DNA of 64,000 bases from Veillonella atypica KON (GTDB taxonomy: Bacteria > Bacillota > Negativicutes > Veillonellales > Veillonellaceae). Of this stretch, positions 17,801-26,098 are shown one piece after another. Below the pieces are notes generated by a model that was not told the origin of the DNA, made no database searches, and was given only the letters and a program-made list of their open reading frames with translations. The position numbers and the translations under genes are program-made. Each line of letters opens with the position of its first letter. The first letter of the stretch is position 1. The stretch covers positions 62,001-126,000 of the forward strand of contig NZ_PPDE01000011.1 in NCBI RefSeq assembly GCF_002959915.1, given 5' to 3'.

Positions 17801-19155
17801 CCTTTTACAGAAAATTCTCCATTCACAATACCGGACGCCTGTGTAGATAAATTTTGTGTAAATGGAGCTATTTCTGCATTATGAATCGTACCATCAACGG
17901 AAAATTCACCACTATCAATGCCGTATTGTCCTTTGGCTTTTACGCTACCATTACCAATGTATAACGAAGCATCGTGAATATCCACTGTACCATCGAAATA
18001 ACTAAAATTAGCCTCTCCACTATCGATATGATAGCTATCATAAGAGATTGCATTACTCTTTATAGAACCAGATACATAGGGATTAACACTAGTACCGCCG
18101 ATATGAACACGGGCACCTACGTTACCAGTAATTTGATTTTTGGTGAAAGCCTCTAAAGCTACGGAATCAGCAACCGCATTTAAGTTTAAACCAACCTCAT
18201 CCCCTAATGTTACCAAACCATTCACCTTAACGGCTTGATCGTTTACATACCAGCCACTATGACTGATTAAAACAGTATTATTTTGGAAGAAAATCTTACC
18301 ATTGCCCTGTCCAATTTGGTATGTAGTAGACCCGTTTTTATAGGTACCACCTAAGCCATCAAAGGCTAAATTACCAGACATAGAATACTTGCCATCACGC
18401 CCCGTAATCTGCGCTTTTACATCATGTAATATACCAGATGTTATAGAGAGATTTTTATTGGATGGAACCATATTCATAACGCCTGATATATCAACAGACT
18501 CGGCTCGAACAAACAAATCAAAATCATCCATTTTATTCATGTCGATAGAGCCATTAACAGCGATCGAATGGTCATCTAAAAGTCCATTTAATGCCCCTTT
18601 TGTCATACCATCAACATTTAACGCTATATTTCCATCTAAATTGGATAGCCTATGTACATTGCCATCTTTAAATCGAACAGCACCTGTAGCATCATTAATG
18701 ACGATATTGCCATCAAATGATTTCTTATCATTTTTTGAGGATGACTCCAATAAAGAATTTACATTCCAAGATCCATCAGCTAGTTGCCACACATGGACGT
18801 CCGGTTTTTCTAAAGTAATGGTAGAAACGATGGCTGCACCACTTGAATTCCCCATCAAAATAGATGGAGCAGATGTCCATTTCATTGATACCTTCATAGT
18901 CGGAACGGCCGCTACCAAATGGTCATTTTCATCCCTTAATGATACATTTTGTAGTACTACATCCCCATTCCAAGCGATGTGCATAGAATCATACTGAATT
19001 GTACCTCTAACTGTATTATGTAGTTGTTCCTGTACCATGGGCGCCACATATCGCTCTGCAATTGGATTGATGGAAGTAGCTATTCCAGCTACACCCAATC
19101 CTAAAACTGCTGCACCAATTAGGCACCATTTTTTCCTTGTCATAGGAAACCCCAC
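14854..19155 (-). CDS. tamB: TamB-like translocation/assembly module protein (AsmA-like, DUF490)
   Basis: A 1433-residue inner-membrane-anchored periplasmic protein. The N-terminal hydrophobic helix (about residues 10-28) is followed by about 1000 residues of repeating beta-strand segments with recurring SGS.., NPYVSG.. and NPSVTG.. phrases, as in the long beta-taco groove of AsmA/TamB proteins. The C-terminal 300 residues carry the TamB domain with MLTFGRGEP and LGLDRVNIT. In the family it forms a bridge for anterograde phospholipid transport and helps assemble some barrels. It stands alone between tolC and bamA with its own promoter and terminator. No TamA-type gene is seen, so BamA may be its partner (inference). 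Confidence 0.92.
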   Translation of the reverse strand: MGFPMTRKKWCLIGAAVLGLGVAGIATSINPIAERYVAPMVQEQLHNTVRGTIQYDSMHIAWNGDVVLQNVSLRDENDHLVAAVPTMKVSMKWTSAPSILMGNSSGAAIVSTITLEKPDVHVWQLADGSWNVNSLLESSSKNDKKSFDGNIVINDATGAVRFKDGNVHRLSNLDGNIALNVDGMTKGALNGLLDDHSIAVNGSIDMNKMDDFDLFVRAESVDISGVMNMVPSNKNLSITSGILHDVKAQITGRDGKYSMSGNLAFDGLGGTYKNGSTTYQIGQGNGKIFFQNNTVLISHSGWYVNDQAVKVNGLVTLGDEVGLNLNAVADSVALEAFTKNQITGNVGARVHIGGTSVNPYVSGSIKSNAISYDSYHIDSGEANFSYFDGTVDIHDASLYIGNGSVKAKGQYGIDSGEFSVDGTIHNAEIAPFTQNLSTQASGIVNGEFSVKGKNSDITSIEGNIVGTSLSVRGISIDSARVSFNNVGALTNIAVTGAIGNGQLSGYGTIDNNLLNLSLSADSLDASNFSSLVGNSISGNITGHASITGNLDNPSVTGSVTSPEIVYSGAHFNSINAGFTIKNHILELTDTSIGDGDGAITIGGTFDLNSNALNMRARAKAVRIENLIRPFSDVPLTGWFESENEIRGTLDNPYVQGHVHLYDGSYNGKLISDAKADYTLENKTLTLPKFTIQGYGAVIQGSGTMSEDALNIDLEGKDIDIGRLLVNTDYDVKGYVQAKGHIGGSLYNPNFNGSVTSNFLTINGEGITNISGTLYADKTVVNLEKFEFDEEQGGHYMARAGMSTVGDKRLFGTLQVTNGRVSNLLSLLGKPVDKLDGSLSGTVDLGGTYGNPSINVVGSIKDVTIDTKVVGDAKIDVSLENRKFKIRTLKLPVDDGLIAAGGTVDLDGDADLQIAVRDVDIEPFLPLIGDNINATGSVTGVINMTGATKNPKVELSASLANGSYNGIDIDQGFVLATMENHVINVQRIQGVKENYKLSAYGKIPLAALYTTGYLDANDSKAMDMTIDFNEADMAVIPLITPTVKDATGALKGVVHVTGTIDQPEAYGTVSVRNGTMKIKTVGNELKNIDGDLIFSGQQADFQSRISAGKGTAGLAAKVNWTGHTMTSYRAAIQLDGLDLSNEYISGPLKGELYIAEKEGIPTLMGNLNLENMKFKIPLSLETSESTRDLGIDVNVHAGKNVRLYDRTLYNMRISGDVHFGGSVFNPTSSGQFNVVSGTFKYLSHTFDITKGTATFTSGTYLPMLQLDAETNVGTYNIYLGVKGTVDHMDLTLKSEPSLSRKQIISMLTFGRGEPSNSSTITNEDANALAVAGAQMFAFGYVQDAVQNALGLDRVNITTGSIDPNEPTSRETSGNYNIEIGKYVLPRTMITYTQGINNKQNKYGIEYSLRRSVKFNAWHTSQGSTYIGGRWTREF

Positions 19156-19186
19156 ACCTAAAAAAATTACGCTTATTTATACATCA

Positions 19187-19213
19187 ATATTACCATACTC
19201 TATGATATTTCAA
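19187..19213 (-). promoter_or_regulatory. Promoter for tamB
   Basis: TTGAAA (19208-19213) and TAATAT (19187-19192) on the minus strand are 15 bases apart, short for sigma70, but the -10 carries an extended TGG. It lies between the tolC terminator and tamB. Confidence 0.5.
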
Positions 19214-19229
19214 TAGTATATGATGTATA

Positions 19230-19249
19230 AATTTTATGAAATCAAAATG
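19230..19249 (-). repeat. 20-bp motif upstream of tamB, copy B
   Basis: AATTTTATGAAATCAAAATG matches copy A (14787-14806) at 19 of 20 positions. It lies between the tolC terminator and the tamB promoter. Confidence 0.5.
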
Positions 19250-19270
19250 TAATACAGTTCATTCAACGAT

Positions 19271-19306
19271 AAAAAAAATGACGACCGCCGAAGCAATCGT
19301 CATTTT
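19271..19306 (-). terminator. Intrinsic terminator after tolC
   Basis: A 10-bp stem (19275-19284 with 19297-19306) is followed on the minus strand by eight consecutive T residues counting those paired in the stem. It closes the Mla/TolC unit. Confidence 0.87.
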
Positions 19307-19332
19307 AAATAGAGTGTATATTATCTCTATGA

Positions 19333-20823
19333 TTATTTTTTTGCAGGTGTAGCTGTCGCTAAAGCTGCTAATTGTTCTACAGCACCACTATTAGCAATAA
19401 TACTTGCCCCTTGACCTACAGGAGTATCCAAAGGAATGCCTGTTGCTTGTTCAAGAGCAGAAATACTTACATTGTAATTATATAAAGCATCTACATAATT
19501 ATTGCGAGATTCAGTCAATTTAGTTTCTGCATCGAGCACATCAAGGTTTGTACCTACACCAGCGCGGTAACGAAGTGTTGCAATACGGAAATTTTCTTGA
19601 CCTTGATTTACTGCCGTTTGCGTACTTTGAATTGTTTGTTCTGCAGAACGCAAGTTAAGGTATGCTTGTTGCACTGCAAGATTTACCTTATCAACAGCTG
19701 CTAAATTAGCTTCCTTAGCCTTTTCTAATGTATCTTGAGCAATCTTAATTTTATTTTGTGTTTGGCCCCCATCCCACAAACTCCATGTAGCGGATGCGCC
19801 AATATGCCAAGATTTACTGCTTGTACCAAAGTAGCCATCTGGATCAGCATAGCCACGGCCAGCTTCGACACCTACTGTTGGTAAATAGCCAGCTTTCTCA
19901 GCTTTTAAACCCTCTTCAGCTTGTTTTACAGCCATCGCAGATTGTACAAGAGCAGAACGATGAAGCATAGCATACGCTTTTGCTTGTTCTAATGTAACAG
20001 CATATGGTTTGTATTGCAAATCATGTTCTGCTGTTGTAATAGACGTTTGTGTTGGGTATGCAATCACCAAATTCAAGTTTGCTTCCGCTAAATTCGCTGC
20101 ATTTTGCGCTTTTACAAGGTTTGTTTGAGAGTCAGCCAAATTAGTATCCGCAGCCAATACATCAGAATTAGCTACAAGACCTACATTATATTGAGCCTTT
20201 ACATTATCTACATGACCTTGGTAATCCTTAACAGCTTGGTTTGCTACGTCTACCTTGTTACGATACATAATCAATGTGTAGTATCCATTGATAGCATCAT
20301 ATTTAGCTTGTTGTAAAGCTTCTTCATAAGCAGCACCACTACCTTCACGAGCAAAGCGAGACTTATCAATATTAGCATCTAACTCAGGGCTAAATACAGG
20401 GGCCTTAATAGTGAAGCTATGTTGACCAGTCTTACTAGTAACAGTTCTCCCCGTCATAGTATTGGCACCGTGATTACGAGCGCCTTGCCATGCATAGGAT
20501 ACATTAGGATTTTTTCCTGCTGCTGTAGCACTTACTGTGGCTTTTGCAGCTTGATAATCCCACAAGGATTGTTTCGCAGTACGGTTATTAGCCAGTGCAA
20601 GAGAAACTGTGCTATCTTCATTTAGGTTCAATGCGACTTCATATTGTTGTGCATCTTGAGAAGCTTTTTGAGCTAATTGTTGTTGAGTTAATTGAATAGC
20701 TTCTTTTTGAAGTTTTGTGAGTTTGTCACCATTATTGACAGATGTAGAAACAACGTCACTTGCGAATGCACCTGTTGTAGCCATCGATACTATTATGGCT
20801 AATGAAAAGGCCTTCTTATTCAT
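19333..20823 (-). CDS. tolC: TolC-family outer membrane efflux protein
   Basis: A 496-residue TolC-like protein. A signal peptide ends near AFAS (residue 22), and two OEP repeats follow, rich in coiled-coil arms with the recurring N-L..A..NL.LA pattern and SLWDGG/TLRYRAGVGTNLDVLDAE. Members form trimeric channels through the outer membrane for efflux or secretion. No HlyD adaptor or RND pump gene is adjacent; instead it follows mlaD by 26 bases, with no promoter between. So it probably belongs to the Mla operon, which may mean a shared role in envelope traffic or simple co-regulation. The small lipoyl-like gene at 25729 is the nearest adaptor-like sequence. Confidence 0.9.
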   Translation of the reverse strand: MNKKAFSLAIIVSMATTGAFASDVVSTSVNNGDKLTKLQKEAIQLTQQQLAQKASQDAQQYEVALNLNEDSTVSLALANNRTAKQSLWDYQAAKATVSATAAGKNPNVSYAWQGARNHGANTMTGRTVTSKTGQHSFTIKAPVFSPELDANIDKSRFAREGSGAAYEEALQQAKYDAINGYYTLIMYRNKVDVANQAVKDYQGHVDNVKAQYNVGLVANSDVLAADTNLADSQTNLVKAQNAANLAEANLNLVIAYPTQTSITTAEHDLQYKPYAVTLEQAKAYAMLHRSALVQSAMAVKQAEEGLKAEKAGYLPTVGVEAGRGYADPDGYFGTSSKSWHIGASATWSLWDGGQTQNKIKIAQDTLEKAKEANLAAVDKVNLAVQQAYLNLRSAEQTIQSTQTAVNQGQENFRIATLRYRAGVGTNLDVLDAETKLTESRNNYVDALYNYNVSISALEQATGIPLDTPVGQGASIIANSGAVEQLAALATATPAKK

Positions 20824-20849
20824 ACGTATACCTCCACACGATATGTGTT

Positions 20850-22109
20850 TTAAAAGACTTGTTTAATACCAAAGTAGGTGCCTCCATTTGAAGAGCCAAA
20901 TGGGCGTGTCATTTGCACAACACCGTACGTATTATTATGTAAGCGTATATCAGAACGTAGTCGATATTTAGGATGATTCAAATCATACATAGCTGCAGAA
21001 ACACCAAAAGACCCACGTGGATTATAGTCAATGCCAAATCCGAGCTTGCTTTCAAAAATACCACCGCGTACTAACCATTTATTTGCGATAAATTTACCGC
21101 CATTCAAATCAAAATCGGTATCATCACCAATATTAGAAAGTCCAAATTCACCCATGCCTTTATCTGTGTAAACGCGAGCACGACCATTGATACGGACCTC
21201 TTCTTGATTTGTATTATAAAGTAAATCCACAGAAGGTTCTACTTTAATAGATGACTTTTTTTCAGAACCATTAGCCTCCGAGGAACCATTAACGGTTTCA
21301 GATGCATATGGTTTGCCACCTAACAATTTATTGACACGAGCAGAAATTTGCTCCGTATTATGCAATGTTGCTTTAATATTTTCTTGTGCTTTTGGATCCG
21401 TTACGGTTCCTTCCATGGAACGCGCCATGTGATCAACACGATCCGTAGTTTGTTTAATATTCGTCAAGATAGCACGCATGTCATTACCAGCATTACCATC
21501 AGCATTAAATTGTTGAGCCGCTTGATTTAGCTGAGCCGTCACATCTGCCATATTTTGTGTAACCGCTACCGCATTGTCAGCCATGACAGCCGTAGATTGC
21601 AACGAATGTTTTAATGCGTCTTGTGTTTTAGGGTCGCCAATAATATTATTAATGGATTGCAACATTTGTTCTGTACCAGCCATTAATTTTTGAGCACTTT
21701 GCATGGCTTTATCCATCGCATCGACCCCTTCACCTTTAACGGAATCACCATCATGTAAATATACGGTTGATTTACCAGGTGAAATTTGAATAAATTTATC
21801 CCCTAAGAATCCATCAGATCCTAAGGAAAATGTTGAATCGCTTGGTATTTGAGTTTTATCATCGACTTTCATCTTCACCAAAACACCAGATGGTGTAATT
21901 TCAATATCAGAAACCGTACCAATTGCGACACCAGAAAATTTAACCTGATTACCATTTTTCAACCCATTAACTTGAGCAAAATCACCGGTAATCGTCATCT
22001 GAGGTTTTGCAAATACGTCTATACGCCCCACAAATATGATGCCCAGCACGAACAACACAACACCTACAATTGTGAAAGCCCCTACTTTAGCTTCCGTCGT
22101 CCACTTCAT
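20850..22109 (-). CDS. mlaD: MlaD-like MCE protein with C-terminal beta-rich extension
   Basis: MlaD is the MCE-domain subunit of an inner-membrane phospholipid transporter. Here 419 residues contain a transmembrane helix (10-29), one MCE domain (about 38-118), a helical stretch (130-265), a Ser/Glu/Asn linker, then a beta-strand-rich domain (287-419) ending in Phe. E. coli MlaD is about 180 residues and lacks this tail. I recall published work on Veillonella parvula describing a MlaD fused to an outer-membrane barrel so that one protein spans the envelope; this sequence fits that design. Its ATG overlaps the mlaF stop by one base. Confidence 0.92.
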   Translation of the reverse strand: MKWTTEAKVGAFTIVGVVLFVLGIIFVGRIDVFAKPQMTITGDFAQVNGLKNGNQVKFSGVAIGTVSDIEITPSGVLVKMKVDDKTQIPSDSTFSLGSDGFLGDKFIQISPGKSTVYLHDGDSVKGEGVDAMDKAMQSAQKLMAGTEQMLQSINNIIGDPKTQDALKHSLQSTAVMADNAVAVTQNMADVTAQLNQAAQQFNADGNAGNDMRAILTNIKQTTDRVDHMARSMEGTVTDPKAQENIKATLHNTEQISARVNKLLGGKPYASETVNGSSEANGSEKKSSIKVEPSVDLLYNTNQEEVRINGRARVYTDKGMGEFGLSNIGDDTDFDLNGGKFIANKWLVRGGIFESKLGFGIDYNPRGSFGVSAAMYDLNHPKYRLRSDIRLHNNTYGVVQMTRPFGSSNGGTYFGIKQVF

Positions 22110-22867
22110 TATCTGTCTCTCCTTGTTCCGATATCGATAGCCTCCGCCTCACCATGAATAAATTGTTGTACTTTAGGATTAGGTGAGTTTTTAAAATCCT
22201 CTGTTTTAGATACTTCTATAAATTTTCCCTTATCAAGTAATGCAATTCTGTCAGCCACATAAAAAGCAGATTGCATATCATGAGTTACTACGATAGATGT
22301 ACAGCTCAACCGTTCTTGCATACCTCGGATGAGCATGCTAATCGTTCCCGATGTAATGGGGTCTAGACCAGACGAAGGTTCATCATACAAGATGAGCGTC
22401 GGATCAAGAGCGATAGCCCGAGCAAGACTAACCCTTTTCTTCATCCCCCCAGATAACTCATTAGGCATGTAAGACTCATATCCGCTTAGCCCAACCCAAC
22501 CGAGTCGCTCATCAACAATATGTTGAATTTTATCATCACTTAGATTGGTATGTTCCCTTAGTCCAAAGGCGACATTCTCCCCCACTGACATAGAGTCAAA
22601 TAATGCGGAGTATTGAAATACCATGCCCATCTTTTGACGTACCTTATTAAATTCTTCTTCAGATAATGTAGTAATATCTACACCATCAACAATAATTTGG
22701 CCTGATGTGGGGCGTTGTAAACCTATAATCAAGCGTAATAGCGTACTTTTACCACTACCACTACCACCCAAAATAACAAGCGTCTCCCCATCTTTAATGG
22801 TCAGATTAACAGAATCTAATATTACACGCGTGTCATAGGCTACAACCACATCACGTAATTCAATCAT
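22109..22867 (-). CDS. mlaF: Phospholipid ABC transporter ATPase MlaF
   Basis: A 252-residue ATPase with Walker A LGGSGSGKSTLLR (about residue 33), signature LSGGMKKRVSLARA and Walker B LILYDEPSSGLDP. The GGMKKR signature variant and DEPSSGLDP are characteristic of the Mkl/MlaF subfamily. It powers the MlaE-MlaD complex at the cytoplasmic face. It lies 24 bases after mlaE and overlaps mlaD by one base. No mlaB, mlaC or mlaA is present nearby, so the system is a minimal EFD set. Confidence 0.94.
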   Translation of the reverse strand: MIELRDVVVAYDTRVILDSVNLTIKDGETLVILGGSGSGKSTLLRLIIGLQRPTSGQIIVDGVDITTLSEEEFNKVRQKMGMVFQYSALFDSMSVGENVAFGLREHTNLSDDKIQHIVDERLGWVGLSGYESYMPNELSGGMKKRVSLARAIALDPTLILYDEPSSGLDPITSGTISMLIRGMQERLSCTSIVVTHDMQSAFYVADRIALLDKGKFIEVSKTEDFKNSPNPKVQQFIHGEAEAIDIGTRRDR

Positions 22868-22891
22868 AAAGCCCTCGTTCGAGATAATCGA

Positions 22892-23686
22892 TTAAAAGAG
22901 TAGAGTTGATAAAAAATAATTTAATACAAATACTAAGATAATACTTGTTACTACAGAACTAGTAGTGGAGAAACCAACAGCTTCGGCCCCCATCTTGGTA
23001 TGCATTCCCTTATAGCACCCTACAAGAGCGATGACAGCACCAAAAACACTAGATTTAATTAACCCTAATGTAAAATCAGAAATGGTTGAAAACATTTGTA
23101 TCGAATCTAAATAGGTGGCTGGTGCTAACCCCTTAATAGTAGTAGCTACAAAATAACCACCTGCAATACCAATGACAACGCCATAAAATGCGAGGATTGG
23201 TACCATAATCATGCAGGCTACAACGCGAGGTACAACGAGATAACCGATTGGATTTACAGCCATAACGCGTAATGCATCGATTTGCTCTGTAACCTTCATC
23301 GTACCAATTTCGGCCGTAATGGCAGCCCCTACACGGCCTGCTAATACAACGCCTACAAGAATAGGTCCTAATTCACGGCCCATCGCAACGGCCATGAGTC
23401 CACCTACCGTACCTTGTGCACCATAGGTAATTAACACATCTGTTATTTGTAATGTCATTACACCACCTGCAAATAATAGTGTCAGACTAATAATCGGTAG
23501 TGAGTCTACGCCAAGATGAGCCATCTGTTGTAGCACATGCCATGCATTGAGCATTTTTAATTGTTTTATGGTCTGCCATAGAAGTAGCATGGCAGTACCC
23601 ACATTCGATAAGCCGGCCATTACATTGCGCCCTATCGCCTCAAGCCAATTCACAACAGTCCCCCTTACTATTTGCTTATATTTCAA
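22892..23686 (-). CDS. mlaE: Phospholipid ABC transporter permease MlaE
   Basis: A 264-residue MlaE-family permease with five to six hydrophobic segments. The conserved family stretch GRELGPILVGVVLAGRVGAA and EIGTMKVTEQIDAL is intact. It forms the dimeric membrane core with MlaF and MlaD and moves phospholipid out of or into the inner membrane. It starts 3 bases after the stop of the S55-like gene, so the two are probably translated together. Confidence 0.95.
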   Translation of the reverse strand: MKYKQIVRGTVVNWLEAIGRNVMAGLSNVGTAMLLLWQTIKQLKMLNAWHVLQQMAHLGVDSLPIISLTLLFAGGVMTLQITDVLITYGAQGTVGGLMAVAMGRELGPILVGVVLAGRVGAAITAEIGTMKVTEQIDALRVMAVNPIGYLVVPRVVACMIMVPILAFYGVVIGIAGGYFVATTIKGLAPATYLDSIQMFSTISDFTLGLIKSSVFGAVIALVGCYKGMHTKMGAEAVGFSTTSSVVTSIILVFVLNYFLSTLLF

Positions 23687-23689
23687 ATT

Positions 23690-25717
23690 TTACTCTACTT
23701 GATCATTTGAAGGTTTATCATTAGATGGTTTCTCATTCGAAGGAGCATCACCTGCTGGTTTATCCTTGGATGGTTTTTCCTTAGATGGTTTATTAACAGA
23801 CTTGTCTTTTTTATTTTGAGATGCTTTGGAATCTTTTTTATTACCTTGATCTTCTAATTCCAATTTATGTTCCATCTTAACCTGTTCTTTAGCTTCTTTA
23901 GCACGTTTAGCTAATGCTTTGTCACGGTCTTTAACACTCATAACTTGGATTGTAAATTGACCGTCCCCTTGAACAATATACTCTGTGTCGATAGCAGTTT
24001 TTTCATTTTTCTTTTCATCATCTTTACCATCGCTAAGGTCTTCACTACCTTTTTTCTTTTTAAGATCTCCAGGGCTAGGTTTATCTTCTACACCTTGAAG
24101 TTTTGCCTTTTTCACAGAATTTGTAGAAGCCTCTTCATTTACAAGACTAACGCCATCTTCTAAGATTTCTACAACAATTTGATTATTCGTATCAGTCTTT
24201 TGTAATTCATCAAACAAATCGTTAAAGTCTTTGTAAACTTTTAAACGACGTAGAACTTCATCAGTCAAATTATATTTTTGTTTTTCCAATACATAAGGCA
24301 ATGGGATTTCGCCACCACCACGAACCTCTAAGGTATATTTACCTAAAGGTTGGTCTTTAGGTACTGTGAAGAATACCTCTTTATTAACTTTTTCCCCACG
24401 ATATGGTTCCAATGTAACGTCAACTACAATCGTATCACCAGGAGATACAACGGTCGATGATGCAGCTGCATCTACAAGTTTTGCCGTTTTCTTATCTTGT
24501 GTTACCTCTGTTTCCACATTGATATCCGCAATTTCATAGTTAATAAAGCGATTGTTCATCAATACATCGATAACATTGTAAAATTCATCAACCGTTTTTT
24601 CACTAATGGATTCAGAGCTATAAAACATATTGGTTCGCGTTAATGATTTTTGTTCACCATTACGTGGTGTAATCGTATAGGTAATTTTAGCAGTACCAGC
24701 ACCACTGCGGTCTAGGGTCTTATTTAGCATATTATACAGTGCTGTAGCCGCCAATGTAGGTGTCATATCCTTATCTTCAATAACCTTTACATTAGACTGC
24801 TTGTCACGGCCCATATCGATATCTTTTAAATGAAAGCGAACTGGAATCCCACTAGAAACAGTGCCAGAAACACCGGCAATGCCTGCGCCACGATCCTCTG
24901 TAACAGTACCGATTTCTCTTCCCATAGAACCTAGCTTAAAGGCAGATTCATAACTTTTAACAACCGTAAAAATATTGGCATTATGCATAAAATAATTAGC
25001 AGAACCATGTTTCAAGAACGGATGACCAAAGGCCACCATTTGTTTGCCATCAACATAGGTAACGGTACCAATAGCGCCAAGTTTTAAATCACCATCAACC
25101 AACAAAGCCGCTACAGATCCACCAGCCTCTAACGGCTTAGCAATATCATCACTACTAGAACTAGCCGTATCATAGGTTTCGTAATTATATTGTGGTAATT
25201 TTGATTTAAAATACTCCATAGATGTAGTATCAAATCCATAGGCCATCAAAGGAGTTTTCATTGGAATTAATTGTTTGTCTGACCAAGTATTTGTCAAATT
25301 CTTTTCATATGGTATATTCCATAATTTCACCATATCTTCGATAGGCGTTATCATGCCAATCGTGCCATCAGCAAAGCCCCAACCATATGCTACGGCACCT
25401 ACAAGTTTCCCATTAATATATACAGGACTACCACTCATACCATGCGCAATGCCACCGGTCTGTTCCATAACAGGGCCAGAAAACTTTGCAAGAATTAAAT
25501 GTCCAGATGGGCCTTTATCCTTCATAACGCCCAATACCTTAACATTAAAATTCGATATCGTATCCCCTACTATTACTGTTTTTGCTATACCTTCCATACC
25601 AGTCTGTACATCTTGAACAGGCATAAAATCAACTGCCTGTGCCGATGATAGAGCACTACAGAAGAAAAGCGCCAGTATCGTTTTTCTATACCGACGCCAA
25701 GAATGAGAAAACTTCAT
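23690..25717 (-). CDS. Exported SpoIVB-like (peptidase S55) domain protein
   Basis: A 675-residue protein with a signal peptide or anchor (about residues 13-29). An S55-like core contains GGIAHGMSGSPVYINGK, with the probable nucleophile Ser95 or Ser97, and AFGHP with His232. In SpoIVB of Bacillus, as I recall, the His block precedes the GMSGSP block; here the order is reversed, as in non-sporulator relatives annotated S55. After about residue 500 the sequence is charged and low-complexity, ending in KPS/NDKPS repeats. It lies 3 bases before mlaE. Substrate is unknown; a regulatory protease or scaffold for the Mla bridge are both possible. Confidence 0.78.
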   Translation of the reverse strand: MKFSHSWRRYRKTILALFFCSALSSAQAVDFMPVQDVQTGMEGIAKTVIVGDTISNFNVKVLGVMKDKGPSGHLILAKFSGPVMEQTGGIAHGMSGSPVYINGKLVGAVAYGWGFADGTIGMITPIEDMVKLWNIPYEKNLTNTWSDKQLIPMKTPLMAYGFDTTSMEYFKSKLPQYNYETYDTASSSSDDIAKPLEAGGSVAALLVDGDLKLGAIGTVTYVDGKQMVAFGHPFLKHGSANYFMHNANIFTVVKSYESAFKLGSMGREIGTVTEDRGAGIAGVSGTVSSGIPVRFHLKDIDMGRDKQSNVKVIEDKDMTPTLAATALYNMLNKTLDRSGAGTAKITYTITPRNGEQKSLTRTNMFYSSESISEKTVDEFYNVIDVLMNNRFINYEIADINVETEVTQDKKTAKLVDAAASSTVVSPGDTIVVDVTLEPYRGEKVNKEVFFTVPKDQPLGKYTLEVRGGGEIPLPYVLEKQKYNLTDEVLRRLKVYKDFNDLFDELQKTDTNNQIVVEILEDGVSLVNEEASTNSVKKAKLQGVEDKPSPGDLKKKKGSEDLSDGKDDEKKNEKTAIDTEYIVQGDGQFTIQVMSVKDRDKALAKRAKEAKEQVKMEHKLELEDQGNKKDSKASQNKKDKSVNKPSKEKPSKDKPAGDAPSNEKPSNDKPSNDQVE

Positions 25718-25728
25718 TCCTATCTCCT

Positions 25729-26013
25729 TTATTTGCTTTCTACAGTGACAACGACTTGATCACGAGAAATATCCGAACCTACTGTAACATCAACTGCAGT
25801 CACAGTGCCATTCACCGTGGATTTAGCTGCCGCCATAGGGCCTGCCAATGTTTCTACAGTCACCAATGTTTGACCTTCTGTAACAGAAGTGCCAACAGCA
25901 ACAGTAGAAGCAACTTTACCTGTTAATACACTTTGGTATGATACAGGGGCCGCCATTACAGAAGTAATACCTAATGCTGTTAAAGCAGCTAAGGCTAAAA
26001 GTGTCTTTTTCAT
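25729..26013 (-). CDS. Small exported lipoyl/biotinyl-like domain protein
   Basis: A 94-residue protein: signal peptide (about 1-21, ending VMAA), then a single barrel-sandwich-like domain built of two similar halves. GKVASTVAVGTSVTEGQ..VTVE is echoed by GTVTAVDVTVGSDISRDQ..VTVE. The Lys that carries lipoate or biotin is absent; GPMAAAKS stands at the usual EAMKM position. It thus resembles the lipoyl domains of HlyD-type adaptors rather than an enzyme carrier. The start at 26013 is set by AAAGGAGG just upstream. It heads the S55-Mla-TolC operon. Function unknown. Confidence 0.72.
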   Translation of the reverse strand: MKKTLLALAALTALGITSVMAAPVSYQSVLTGKVASTVAVGTSVTEGQTLVTVETLAGPMAAAKSTVNGTVTAVDVTVGSDISRDQVVVTVESK

Positions 26014-26049
26014 AACGATCCCTCCTTTTACAATAGAATACATAAAGAC

Positions 26050-26078
26050 ATTATACTAAATCTCTAGCTTTTTTTCAA
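26050..26078 (-). promoter_or_regulatory. Promoter for the lipoyl-like/S55/Mla/TolC operon
   Basis: The minus strand has TTGAAA (26073-26078), a 17-base spacer and a perfect TATAAT (26050-26055), 36 bases before the start codon of the small exported protein. Confidence 0.78.
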
Positions 26079-26098
26079 ACAAAATTGTATGCAACTCA

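Noticed and set aside
16277-18997. Plus-strand open frames of 60-200 codons opposite tamB
   Set aside because: They are antisense shadows of the tamB coding strand, with no ribosome sites and no recognisable domains.
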